Shown here: in pieces, positions 51,696-59,794 of the stretch
Position numbering within the stretch: position 1 is the first letter of the stretch
Layout of the letters: every line of letters starts with the position of its first letter
Assembly: GCA_964244585.1 (NCBI GenBank)
Contig: CAXTJM010000001.1
Location: forward strand, 186,001 to 250,000
Source: LMUY01 sp964244585
Lineage (GTDB): Bacteria; Pseudomonadota; Alphaproteobacteria; Acetobacterales; Acetobacteraceae
DNA length: 64,000 bases
Direction: 5' to 3'
Notes under the pieces: generated by a model
Database searches by the model: none
Told to the model about the DNA's origin: nothing
What the model saw: only the letters and a program-made list of their open reading frames with translations
Program-made: the position numbers and the translations under genes

Positions 51696-52661
51696 ATGAA
51701 AGTCACCCTGGACCTGTCCAAGCTGCTGCGGGATGGAGCCATCACCCTCGCCGAACATGACCGGCTTGCCACCTTGGGTCGGCGGGCCACGGGCCTGCTG
51801 CTGGTCAACGTCCTGATCGGCTTCGGCGTGCTGGCGGTGACGGGGGGCTGCCTGGCTTTGTTGCCCAATCCGCTGACCGGCGTGGTCCTCGGCGGGGTGC
51901 TGATGGTCGTCGGCATCGGACTGATGGTCGCGGCCCGGCCCGGATGGGTCGTGCTGGCCAACATCTGCATCCTGGTCGCCGCCCTCCTGCTGGCGGCGGG
52001 CATCGTGCTGCTTAGCCAGGGAGTGTCGATCGCAGGCGAAACCGATGCCACACCTGCCATGAGCTTCACCAGCGCTTGCCTGCTGGTCGCCGCGTTGTTT
52101 GCCGCCTCCGCCGTTCCCGCCCGCAGCGGCCTGCTTGCGTCGCTGACCGTCGTCGTGCTGTTCGCCTTGCTCGGCAGCAGCAGTTCGTACCAGCACGCCT
52201 TCTACGAGCTGGAGGTGCGCCAGCCGCTTGCGACCGTGTTGACGTTCTCCGCCCTGGCCCTCGGCGCCCACGCAGCCTCGCGCTTCGTGACGCCGGATTG
52301 GGAACGGCTGCTGACGATCGTGGCGCGTACGGCGCTGCTTCTGGTCAACCTCGGGTTCTGGGTCGGCTCGCTGTGGGGCGACGACCTGGATTGGCTGACG
52401 GTGCCGCACCGCTCCATCCCGGACGTCGCGTTCTCGGTTGGCTGGGCGGTGTGCCTGCTGGCGGCGGCCGTCTGGGCCGGATGGACCAACCGCCGATGGA
52501 TGCTGAACCTGGTGGCGGTGTTCGGCGGCATCCATTTCTACACCCAGTGGTTCGAGCATCTGGGCGCCACGCCGGTCAGCGTGCTGGCCGCCGGTGTCGT
52601 CGTGCTGCTGCTCGCGATGCTGCTGTGGCGGCTGAACCACCAGCCCGCGGCGGCGGCCTGA
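51696..52661 (+). CDS. Multi-pass membrane protein (DUF2157/DUF4401-like)
   Basis: 321 aa. A short cytoplasmic N-terminus (LLRDGAITLAEHDRLATLGR) precedes eight to nine hydrophobic helices; LVAVFGGIHFYTQWFEHLGA near the C-terminus is typical of this unknown-function family. Starts 50 bases after the lipoprotein gene, same strand. Confidence 0.68.
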   Translation: MKVTLDLSKLLRDGAITLAEHDRLATLGRRATGLLLVNVLIGFGVLAVTGGCLALLPNPLTGVVLGGVLMVVGIGLMVAARPGWVVLANICILVAALLLAAGIVLLSQGVSIAGETDATPAMSFTSACLLVAALFAASAVPARSGLLASLTVVVLFALLGSSSSYQHAFYELEVRQPLATVLTFSALALGAHAASRFVTPDWERLLTIVARTALLLVNLGFWVGSLWGDDLDWLTVPHRSIPDVAFSVGWAVCLLAAAVWAGWTNRRWMLNLVAVFGGIHFYTQWFEHLGATPVSVLAAGVVVLLLAMLLWRLNHQPAAAA

Positions 52662-52750
52662 GCGTGCTGGCGGCCCCGGCCTCCCGTCGGACCGACTCCC
52701 CGCCCGCCGTGCCAAGCTGCATCCTCAGTGGAACATGTTGCTGGTAGGTG

Positions 52751-52959
52751 TCAGCGCAGCAGCGCACGCAGCCGCCAGATGCGGTCGCCCAGCCAGCGCC
52801 AAGCCGCCTCTTGCTGCCGCGGCAATGCCAATTTCGCGACCATCGGCACCTCGACCGGGGCGGGACGCCGTCGTCGTGCAGCACGTCCGGGAGCTCACGG
52901 TAGCCCAGGTCTTCCAGCTTGCGGCGGGAGGCCGATCGGTCGGACTGAGACCGGAGCAT
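52751..52959 (-). pseudogene. Possible small DUF1127-like gene, frameshifted
   Basis: From ATG 52957-52959 the frame reads SASRRKLEDLGYRELPDVLH; a one-base shift near 52860 then gives VPMVAKLALPRQQEAAWRWL and GDRIWRLRALLR to a stop at 52751. Composition supports one short basic protein, but the join is inferred. Confidence 0.3.
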
Positions 52960-53003
52960 GCCATGCCGAGGCTGTTCTATCCGCCTGCGCGACCAGCCCG
53001 GGT

Positions 53004-53197
53004 TGGCATGAGCTATTCGACCAGCAGCAGTTCCCTTTCGACATCACGTTCGACGCCGCCTTCGACCCTGGCACGCGCGAGCTGACGTTGCGGTTCCAGC
53101 CGAGACGGTCCTCGACCTGCTGAACAACCCGAGTAAGGTGGTCAGCCTCATTGGAACGCTCTCGATCGCCGCGACCTACGCCGGTGAACCACACTGA
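53004..53197 (+). pseudogene. Fragment of an unknown protein, frameshifted
   Basis: WHELFDQQQFPFDITFDAAF and PGTRELTLRFQP in one frame continue, after a shift near 53095-53103, as ETVLDLLNNPSKVVSLIGTL to a stop at 53197. No start is visible. It appears to be a remnant; family not recognised. Confidence 0.3.
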
Positions 53198-53699
53198 TCT
53201 CGGCGCACGAACGAGAATGCAGGCCACACCTTGGCACCGAGTGTAGCGCTCGAAACCGGCGGTGCTGGTCGACTGTCCCGCTTACGGCCTCCTAGCGGAC
53301 GTCTGGTTGCCGCAGCGCGAAGGCAGCGGTCTCGTCCGGTGTACGCAGACGAGCTTTGCTGCCTTGAAACATGCGGTAAAGACGTTCGTGTCCTGCGAAT
53401 GAGGAGGGTGTCGCGCGGGTCCAGTAATCCTGCGCCCAGGCCAGCAAAGCATCCTGGATGCTGCTGGGCTACGTGGTCCCCGGCCCGGCCATGCAAAGCC
53501 TCATTCTTTGGTGTGCCGGGAGTGCGTGGAGCTGGAGGACCGGGTGGCCACCACCCCCGCGCACACGTCCGGCGGTCGGCATGCCAAGGCGGTTCACGCG
53601 CTGCGGGGATGCCGATCTGGACCAGCCGTCGGGCGGGTTCCGTGGCGTCAACGCCGTGGCGCTGTCGGCGCTGTTCGACATCGTGCAGGCGGGTGGGTT
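53198..53699. other. Region without a convincing gene
   Basis: About 500 bases. A plus-strand frame ending 53703 finishes with GGFRGVNAVALSALFDIVQA, which looks protein-like and would couple (GTGA) to the next small gene, but its start and upstream part are doubtful. Confidence 0.35.
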
Positions 53700-53837
53700 G
53701 TGACGGGGGCGCAGAGTGGCAGCTTAGCGTTCGTCGCTGCGGTGCTGGCGGGTGATCCGGCTGCGATGGAGGCATTAGCCATCCTGCGGAAACTGCCTGC
53801 CGCAGATGCTCTAACGCTGCTGCGCCACCTTAGCTAG
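53700..53837 (+). CDS. Very small hypothetical protein
   Basis: 45 aa from GTG 53700, overlapping an upstream stop by 4 bases. SLAFVAAVLAGDPAAMEALA and LRKLPAADALTLLRHL are helical and protein-like. Followed 20 bases later by a hairpin that could terminate it. Confidence 0.4.
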   Translation: MTGAQSGSLAFVAAVLAGDPAAMEALAILRKLPAADALTLLRHLS

Positions 53838-53857
53838 GGCCAGCGTTGACGTACTTA

Positions 53858-53882
53858 CCCCGCCGGGTTCGTCCTGGCGGGG
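53858..53882. terminator. Hairpin between convergent genes
   Basis: CCCCGCC (53858-53864), 11 bases, GGCGGGG (53876-53882), followed by TTA. It lies between the stop of the small plus-strand gene and the stop of the DUF2321 gene and may serve both. Confidence 0.5.
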
Positions 53883-53885
53883 TTA

Positions 53886-54404
53886 TCAGGGTTTGTGAGG
53901 GGTCAATCCAAGTGCCTTCTTTGCAGTCTCTGATGCAATGTCAGAAATTACTTTGATGGCCACATCATAGCTGGCCTTCCCAAACGCTGGCAGGAATCGC
54001 TTCAATTTTAGAGCAGCCAACTGTGTCCTTGGCGTGTCAGTAGCAACATCTGCAACAAGGCCGGGGATTTGGGCCGCATCATCCTCCTCCAGTTCAAGTT
54101 GTAGAACCTCGATGGCCGTCGCGATCTCTACTCGCCGCCAAGGATATGCCGCACCACAATTGTGACAGTTGTTCGGCGGGATGCTCCTCGCACGTCGCAT
54201 ACCCATCGAGTTTCTGAAAGCGCCTTGGATCGTAGCGGAACACTCAGGGCACGCGGTTCGGGTAGCCGCCCCACATTTCGTGCAAAACAACTTGTTTCGC
54301 GCAGGGACACCCCTGGCGTCGTCATTTATTGCGTGCCCATTTTCGCACACCTGCATGACGCAATAGCCTTCAGGATAGCCGTAGCTCGACACTCGGTTCT
54401 CCAT
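53886..54404 (-). CDS. DUF2321-family zinc-ribbon protein
   Basis: 172 aa from ATG 54402-54404 (an ATG at 54443 is possible). MQVCENGHAINDDARGVPAR, NKLFCTKCGAATRTACPECS and NCHNCGAAYPWR hold four CxxC-type pairs binding two zinc ions, then a helical tail. This family is scattered among bacteria and often lies in mobile regions; function unknown. Codon use is less GC-rich than its neighbours, which suggests acquisition next to the tRNA gene. Confidence 0.72.
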   Translation of the reverse strand: MENRVSSYGYPEGYCVMQVCENGHAINDDARGVPARNKLFCTKCGAATRTACPECSATIQGAFRNSMGMRRARSIPPNNCHNCGAAYPWRRVEIATAIEVLQLELEEDDAAQIPGLVADVATDTPRTQLAALKLKRFLPAFGKASYDVAIKVISDIASETAKKALGLTPHKP

Positions 54405-54547
54405 GATCAAGGTGCGCAACCCGTGCGATCGGCTTTCGCCCATTCATCCATAATGAGCGGGGTCGCGTCCAACCTTGTCCACGGCCGTGTACTGGCCATC
54501 TGTTGGATGACCAACCGAGCCAAAGCCGCTAACTCGTTGATAAGACA

Positions 54548-54623
54548 TGGCGTCCCGTAGGGGATTCGAACCCCTGTTACCGCCGTGAGAGGGCGGTGTC
54601 CTAGGCCTCTAGACGAACAGGAC
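54548..54623 (-). tRNA. tRNA-Glu (anticodon CUC)
   Basis: 76 nt including an encoded CCA (54548-54550). The acceptor arms pair GTCCTGT with ACGGGAC with one T-G wobble, discriminator G. The anticodon stem ACCGCC/GGCGGT frames loop CTCTCAC, so the anticodon is CUC. The T arm has GGTTCGAATCC. Confidence 0.95.
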
Positions 54624-54639
54624 AAAGTCGGGCGCTGCA

Positions 54640-54831
54640 TTAGGACGAATGGGGTGGCTTCGCAACCCTCTTCGCCAACCCCGCTTTGGCGATCGCAGCC
54701 GATCGCCGGCCGGTGCGGCAGGCGTCCGAACAATATCGCACCGCATCCCAGTCCCGCGCCCATTTGCGGCGCCATGCAAAGGCACGGCCGCAGGCAGCGC
54801 AGGTTTTTTCCGACAAAGCGGCCTTGTTCAT
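54640..54831 (-). CDS. DUF2256-family small zinc protein
   Basis: 63 aa. KTCAACGRAFAWRRKWARDW followed by RYCSDACR is the DUF2256 hallmark: two CxxC/CxxxC pairs around a W-R-K-K-W core. Role unknown. Its start overlaps the upstream gene's stop by 4 bases (ATGA). Confidence 0.8.
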   Translation of the reverse strand: MNKAALSEKTCAACGRAFAWRRKWARDWDAVRYCSDACRTGRRSAAIAKAGLAKRVAKPPHSS

Positions 54832-55097
54832 CGGGCGAGCCCCACCCGGCCCGACACCTGGCCGGAACGTGGATCCAGCAACAGGACGCGATCCGGACCG
54901 CCCCCCTGGAGCAGCACCGCTAGGCGATCACCAGCCGCAGTTATCCCTTGCATCCGCGTTCCAGCCGGCTCGTCCAGCACCAGGGCGGCCTGCACCGGGC
55001 TGACGGACAAGCGCCGCACCACCGTCACCGCAAGCGTGGCGACGCCAAGCACGATCAGCACTCCCATCGCGATCACAGCCGCCAACATGACCCGCAT
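54828..55097 (-). CDS. DUF6476-like single-pass membrane protein
   Basis: 89 aa from ATG 55095-55097 (GGGAGTGGGA upstream). One N-terminal membrane helix (MLAAVIAMGVLIVLGVATLA) and a soluble tail with GDRLAVLLQGGGPDRVLLLD. It is paired with DUF2256 and diverges from the RluD-type gene, a common alphaproteobacterial arrangement. Confidence 0.65.
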   Translation of the reverse strand: MRVMLAAVIAMGVLIVLGVATLAVTVVRRLSVSPVQAALVLDEPAGTRMQGITAAGDRLAVLLQGGGPDRVLLLDPRSGQVSGRVGLAR

Positions 55098-55146
55098 TCC
55101 CACTCCCACCTCGCCCTCACGGCGCCAGCACGCTATGTCAGGTGCC

Positions 55147-56151
55147 ATGACCGATCTGCCAGACGGCATTTGGCACCTCGTGGCAGAGCAGGCAGAGGCC
55201 GGGCTTCGGCTTGACCGCTTCCTGGCACAGCGGATCGGCACGCTTTCCCGCTCCCGCGTCAAGGGCCTCATCGAGGACGGCCATGCGCGGGTGGAGGACC
55301 GCCTGACGAGCGACCCCGCGGCAAAGGTGGAGGTCGGTCGGCGCTACGTCCTGCAGCAGCCCCCTGCCCTGCCGGCAAGGCCCGAGCCGCAGGCCATCCC
55401 GCTGCATATCCTGTTCGAAGACGCCGACCTCCTGGTGCTGGACAAGCCCGCCGGCCTCGTTGTGCACCCGGCACCCGGCAACCCGGACGGCACGCTGGTC
55501 AACGCGCTGCTTGCCCATTGCGGCAACAGCCTGACCGGCATCGGCGGGGAGCGGCGGCCCGGCATCGTGCACCGCCTGGACAAGGATACCTCGGGCGTGA
55601 TGGTCGTCGCCAAGACGGATGCCGCCATGGCGACCCTGGCCGAAACGTTCGCGACCCGCAGGCTGGAACGCTCTTACCTCGCGCTGTGCTGGGGAGTGCC
55701 CTCGCCGTCCGCTGGAGACATCGAAGGTGCGATCGGGCGCGATCCCCGCGACCGCAAACGCATGGCGATGGTGGCTCGCGGCGGCAAAGCGGCGCTGACA
55801 CGATACCGCGTCCGGCAGGCATGGCACGCCGCAGTGGCGTTGGTCCAATGCCGGTTGGCAACCGGGCGAACCCACCAGATCCGGGTCCATCTCGCAGCGT
55901 CCGGCCACCCCATCGTCGGCGATCCCGTCTATCTTCGCCGGGTGCCGGCCTTCGCCAGGCTGCTGCCCGCAGAGATCCGAGGCGATCTCCTGGCCTTTCC
56001 CCGCCAGGCGCTGCACGCCACCATACTGGGCTTCCGTCACCCCGTCACCGGGCAAGAGTTGCGGTTCGAGACGCCGCCGCCGCCGGATTTCAGTGCCCTT
56101 GTGTCGCTCCTCACTGGCGCGGTGGACACACGGCAACTGCATTCTCGTTGA
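55147..56151 (+). CDS. rluD: RluA/RluD-family 23S rRNA pseudouridine synthase
   Basis: 334 aa. An N-terminal S4 domain (LRLDRFLAQRIGTLSRSRVK) is followed by the catalytic domain with LVLDKPAGLVVHPAPG and the catalytic Asp in RPGIVHRLDKDTSGVMVVA; GRTHQIRVHLAASGHPIVGD completes the RluA signature. It isomerises uridines in large-subunit rRNA, probably the helix 69 loop. ATG 55147; an in-frame ATG four codons upstream is an alternative. The rpoH promoter starts within its stop codon. Confidence 0.9.
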   Translation: MTDLPDGIWHLVAEQAEAGLRLDRFLAQRIGTLSRSRVKGLIEDGHARVEDRLTSDPAAKVEVGRRYVLQQPPALPARPEPQAIPLHILFEDADLLVLDKPAGLVVHPAPGNPDGTLVNALLAHCGNSLTGIGGERRPGIVHRLDKDTSGVMVVAKTDAAMATLAETFATRRLERSYLALCWGVPSPSAGDIEGAIGRDPRDRKRMAMVARGGKAALTRYRVRQAWHAAVALVQCRLATGRTHQIRVHLAASGHPIVGDPVYLRRVPAFARLLPAEIRGDLLAFPRQALHATILGFRHPVTGQELRFETPPPPDFSALVSLLTGAVDTRQLHSR

Positions 56152-56176
56152 CAGGACTGCTGCGGTCCGGTATGAC
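56148..56176 (+). promoter_or_regulatory. Sigma-70-type promoter for rpoH
   Basis: TTGACA (56148-56153), 17 bases, TATGAC (56171-56176). The start point near 56183 implies an rpoH leader of about 165 bases. Confidence 0.65.
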
Positions 56177-56348
56177 AATGCTACTAAATGCGCATACCGA
56201 GGCACCATCTTGCCGCACACCGCCTTGTCAGGGGTGATCGCCAGGACGTGAGGGGCTATCGGCATCAGCGCTACGCCTGCACTGCAACCGGGAGCATCCT
56301 TCGCCGTAGGGGGTGGGTGTCCGGAAGTGCGGACAGAAGGAGTCTCGC

Positions 56349-57239
56349 ATGGCTGCTGCTGTGATCAATGTCGCGCCAGAAGGCAATTTGTCGCGATATC
56401 TTCAAGAAATTCGCAAGTTCCCGATGCTGACGCCGGACGAGGAACTGTCTTTGTCCAAGGCGTGGCGCGACGACGAGGATATGGCAGCCGCCCACAAGCT
56501 TGTCACCTCCCACCTGCGCCTGGTGGCCAAGATCGCCATGGGCTACCGCGGCTACGGCCTGCCGGTCGGTGAGCTGATCAGCGAGGGCAATGTCGGCATG
56601 ATGCAGGCAGTCAAGCGCTTCGATCCGGACCGCGGGTTCCGCCTCGCGACATACGCGATGTGGTGGATCCGGGCGGCAATCCAGGAGTACATCCTGCATA
56701 GCTGGTCACTGGTGAAGATGGGTACGACGGCGGCGCAGAAGAAGTTGTTCTTCAACCTGCGGCGTTTGAAGGGCCAGATGCAAGCCATCGAGGACGGTGA
56801 CCTCAAGCCGGAACATGTCGCGAAGATCTCCCGCGTGTTGCAGGTGCCTGAGCAGGATGTAGTCAGCATGAACCGCCGCCTGGCGGCGCCGGACCACAGC
56901 CTGAATGCACCCGTTCGCGCGGACAGCGAGGGCGAATGGCAGGATTGGTTAGTGGACGATGCACAGAGCCAGGAAGCCGACCTTGCCGATCGGGAAGAGT
57001 TGTCCGGACGCAAGGCGCTGTTAAGCACGGCGCTGAAAACGCTGAACGATCGCGAACGCCACATCCTCATCGAGCGGCGGCTTAAGGACAATCCTACAAC
57101 GCTCGAGGAGTTGTCACAGCAATACTCTATCTCGCGTGAGCGCGTCCGGCAGATTGAAGTGCGTGCCTTTGAGAAGTTGCAGAAGTCGATGAAGCAGCAG
57201 GTGATCGAGCAGCGGCTAGCGGTGCCACTGGCCGCCTGA
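56349..57239 (+). CDS. rpoH: Heat-shock sigma factor sigma-32 (RpoH)
   Basis: 296 aa from ATG 56349 with AGGAG 7 bases upstream. Region 2 includes LVTSHLRLVAKIAMGYRGYG and YAMWWIRAAIQEYILHSWSL; the RpoH box QKKLFFNLRRLK is present; region 4 has the HTH TLEELSQQYSISRERVRQIE. It directs RNA polymerase to heat-shock promoters. The gene has its own promoter, a long leader and a strong terminator, so it is monocistronic. Confidence 0.96.
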   Translation: MAAAVINVAPEGNLSRYLQEIRKFPMLTPDEELSLSKAWRDDEDMAAAHKLVTSHLRLVAKIAMGYRGYGLPVGELISEGNVGMMQAVKRFDPDRGFRLATYAMWWIRAAIQEYILHSWSLVKMGTTAAQKKLFFNLRRLKGQMQAIEDGDLKPEHVAKISRVLQVPEQDVVSMNRRLAAPDHSLNAPVRADSEGEWQDWLVDDAQSQEADLADREELSGRKALLSTALKTLNDRERHILIERRLKDNPTTLEELSQQYSISRERVRQIEVRAFEKLQKSMKQQVIEQRLAVPLAA

Positions 57240-57248
57240 ATGGCAGAC

Positions 57249-57276
57249 CGCCTCCATTCCGACTGGAATGGAGGCG
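57249..57276. terminator. Strong terminator hairpin after rpoH
   Basis: Perfect 12-bp stem (57249-57260 with 57265-57276) and a 4-base loop, followed by TTCTT. It lies between convergent genes and may work in both directions. Confidence 0.8.
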
Positions 57277-57294
57277 TTCTTGGCCTGCAGGCTG

Positions 57295-57744
57295 TCAACC
57301 AGGGCCGTCGAGCCACTCGGCCGTGAGCGTGTCGCGCTCCTGCTTCAGCATACGAAGGGTTTGAGTCGCGCGGGCATCGAGCACGAGTCTGGTCGCGACT
57401 TCCGTCAGTTGGCCGACGAACCAGCCAAACCCGGTCGCGATCCAGGACAGCAATGGCTTGGTTGGATCGGCCAAGATGCCCATTGCGGCGTCGAGTGATC
57501 CCCCCTGCTCCCACAGATCGCGCAACGGCGCGCACACCGTCGCCGCACCCATCAAGATCATGGCGCGCGCCATGGGCCGGCTTTGTGTCTTTTCTGTAAA
57601 CGCCACGGCCAACCCCGGGGCGAGCAGCACTGCCACCATGAGTGCGGTCCCGGGCACGATGGCTGCGGCCACGCCACATACGACGCCCTGCAGCAAAAAC
57701 CAGGAACGGCGTGGCGCGGTGCGAACGCTGCCGGCTTTTGCCAT
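57295..57744 (-). CDS. Small membrane protein coupled to the pseudokinase
   Basis: 149 aa from ATG 57742-57744, which overlaps the pseudokinase stop (TGATG). Two hydrophobic helices (LLQGVVCGVAAAIVPGTALM; VAVLLAPGLAVAF) and a C-terminal charged helix. Conserved arrangement suggests the two proteins act together at the membrane; function unknown. Confidence 0.6.
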   Translation of the reverse strand: MAKAGSVRTAPRRSWFLLQGVVCGVAAAIVPGTALMVAVLLAPGLAVAFTEKTQSRPMARAMILMGAATVCAPLRDLWEQGGSLDAAMGILADPTKPLLSWIATGFGWFVGQLTEVATRLVLDARATQTLRMLKQERDTLTAEWLDGPG

Positions 57745-59723
57745 CAGCCAAACACCGCAAATCCAAGCGCCACCACGCACGCGAGCAAGCCGGCGCCATC
57801 TGCCACCTCCTGACCAGCGCGGCGGGCCTGGGCGGCTCTTACCGGCGACGAACTTTCCCAGGCAGCAAGGCTGGAGGCGATCTCAGCCAGGCGGGCTTCG
57901 GCGGCTTCGTACCCGGACTTGTCCCCGCCCCGCTCCGGCTCGTCATCCAAAACAGCGACGATCGGCGTAAGCTGACCCGCCTGCGCCAATGCTGCCAGCC
58001 GTTTTGCCAGACGCTCCCGACGTGATCGGCTGCTGAACGTCTGCAGCAGCGGCTCCACTGCCGACACCGCCCATTGACTGAGGAATGGCAGATCGCTCGT
58101 CGAGAACTTGTCCTGCAACCGGGCCAACAGGCGAAGTTGCGACAGAAAATCGGTCGGGGTCATGGCGCCGGCAAGCCGGCTCAGATCCACGTCGAGCCGC
58201 TCGTCGCGGCGAGCCTCGATGAAGACCGCGATCTGGCGATCGACCAGCGGCTGGTCGCCCCGCGGCGATCGGGCGGCATGGGCCTCCAGAGCCGGCAGCA
58301 GATCGGACAGGCGGGTCGCCCAAGCGCGGGCCGTGGCCGGCGACTCGCAGGGGACAAGCGGGTTAAGTTGGTAGCACAGCCGCCATGCACCCGTCCCGGT
58401 TCGCCCGCCGGAGAACCAATGGCGGGTTTCCAGACCCTCCAGGCGGGCGATTGCGGCGTCATGCCCGGCGCCCCGGCGCTCGACCCAGGCCGTGGCGACC
58501 TGCGCCGTCGCAATCTCGGCCAGGGCGTCGGCCTGCTCAGGCGCCGAATGCAGCGCATGGTCCAACGCACTGGCCAAGCCGTCGGGCCACAGCGCCATGC
58601 GTCGCCAGACGAGCGGGGCAGTCGGGTCGAGGACTGCGATGGCGCGGGTAATGAGCAGGGCATCGGCCCGCCCATCGGCTGTCAGCACCTCGGAATCCCG
58701 GATACGGGTGGCTTCGTCGATCGCCGCTGCTGCTGTGACATCGCCGACGCCGCGGCGCAGCCAACGGTCGATGGTGCCGTTGCGCAGCATCGGGCCGGCG
58801 ACATCCGGCGCGCGGTACATGGCGTGCGCCAGCATCCGCCCGGTCCAGGCCAGTTCTCCGCCCACCTCGATGGGGCGTTGCGCGCGCCGGGGCGGGCGCG
58901 CCGCGATCCGCCGTGCCCTGGCGGCGACCGGATTGGCCAGCAACGCCGGGGATGGCCGATGTTCCGGATCATCCGCCAGCATGCCGCGCAGCAACTCGAC
59001 CAGGGTGGACGGCAGACGGTGGTTGCCGACCAGGGCGGCATAGCTGCCCAGTTCTAACTTGTTCCTCAGCACCTCGTCGTCCGGCACGCCTGCGACCGGA
59101 TCGGCCCCCAGGGCCAGCATGACCATCAGGGCGCCCAAGGCATAGACGTCGTCCGCGATCGAGCCGTCTCCCCGGCCGGTCGGCAGGCAGACGGCCGAAT
59201 AGGGCGGCTCCATCCAACTCGGCTGATGACAGGCCGGCGGGGCAGCCCAGGCGCATCCCAACGTCACGGGGGTGCGCGGCGCCGGCTGGAACAGGTTGCC
59301 CGCCCGAATGGCACGGTGGGTGACGTCGCGCTCCTGCAACTCTCCCAAGGCAAGCGCCATGGGTTTCAAGACGAAGTCGGTCAGCTCCGCTTCGGGCCAG
59401 GGCCGCAGGGTCGCCAGCAGGGACGAACCGGGCGGTGCCAGGCAAATGACGAAATAGCCGACCTCACCGGATGGCATCGGCGCCGGGCCATGTGCCAGGG
59501 GTGGCAGAAGATGCGGCGCGGTGAGGCCGGACAGCGCGTTCAGGGCGCGAACCCGGACCGGCCAGCCGCGACTGACTGCCACGGCCATGAACCCGGGCAG
59601 GCCACTGCGGGTCGCGGCGAACGCGGCTTGCGGCGTGGCCATGTTCGGCAGGGGCTGGGAGAAGTCGATCGTGTAGAGGCCGCCGATCAGCCCGGCGGCA
59701 GCCTCCTTGGTGGTCGTTGCCAT
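57744..59723 (-). CDS. Protein kinase-like protein lacking catalytic residues (pseudokinase)
   Basis: 659 aa. Residues about 90-265 follow a Ser/Thr kinase C-lobe: DVTHRAIRAGNLF stands where HRDLKPxN is expected (catalytic Asp replaced by Ala, Asn kept), the DFG position has LGCAWA, then a PPYSAVCLP activation-loop/APE-like part, DDVYALGALMVMLALG, and LLRGMLADDPEHRPSPALL. No glycine-rich loop or VAIK lysine is clear. The C-terminal 380 residues are helical and end in one membrane segment (GLLACVVALGFAVFG). It is probably a membrane-tethered scaffold. Coupled to the small membrane protein. Confidence 0.68.
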   Translation of the reverse strand: MATTTKEAAAGLIGGLYTIDFSQPLPNMATPQAAFAATRSGLPGFMAVAVSRGWPVRVRALNALSGLTAPHLLPPLAHGPAPMPSGEVGYFVICLAPPGSSLLATLRPWPEAELTDFVLKPMALALGELQERDVTHRAIRAGNLFQPAPRTPVTLGCAWAAPPACHQPSWMEPPYSAVCLPTGRGDGSIADDVYALGALMVMLALGADPVAGVPDDEVLRNKLELGSYAALVGNHRLPSTLVELLRGMLADDPEHRPSPALLANPVAARARRIAARPPRRAQRPIEVGGELAWTGRMLAHAMYRAPDVAGPMLRNGTIDRWLRRGVGDVTAAAAIDEATRIRDSEVLTADGRADALLITRAIAVLDPTAPLVWRRMALWPDGLASALDHALHSAPEQADALAEIATAQVATAWVERRGAGHDAAIARLEGLETRHWFSGGRTGTGAWRLCYQLNPLVPCESPATARAWATRLSDLLPALEAHAARSPRGDQPLVDRQIAVFIEARRDERLDVDLSRLAGAMTPTDFLSQLRLLARLQDKFSTSDLPFLSQWAVSAVEPLLQTFSSRSRRERLAKRLAALAQAGQLTPIVAVLDDEPERGGDKSGYEAAEARLAEIASSLAAWESSSPVRAAQARRAGQEVADGAGLLACVVALGFAVFG

Positions 59724-59794
59724 TTTGGCGTGCCCGGTCTTTGCACGGCCATCATGGCGGGCGGCAGGTTAACAACCCGTTGCACTCGGGGCGG

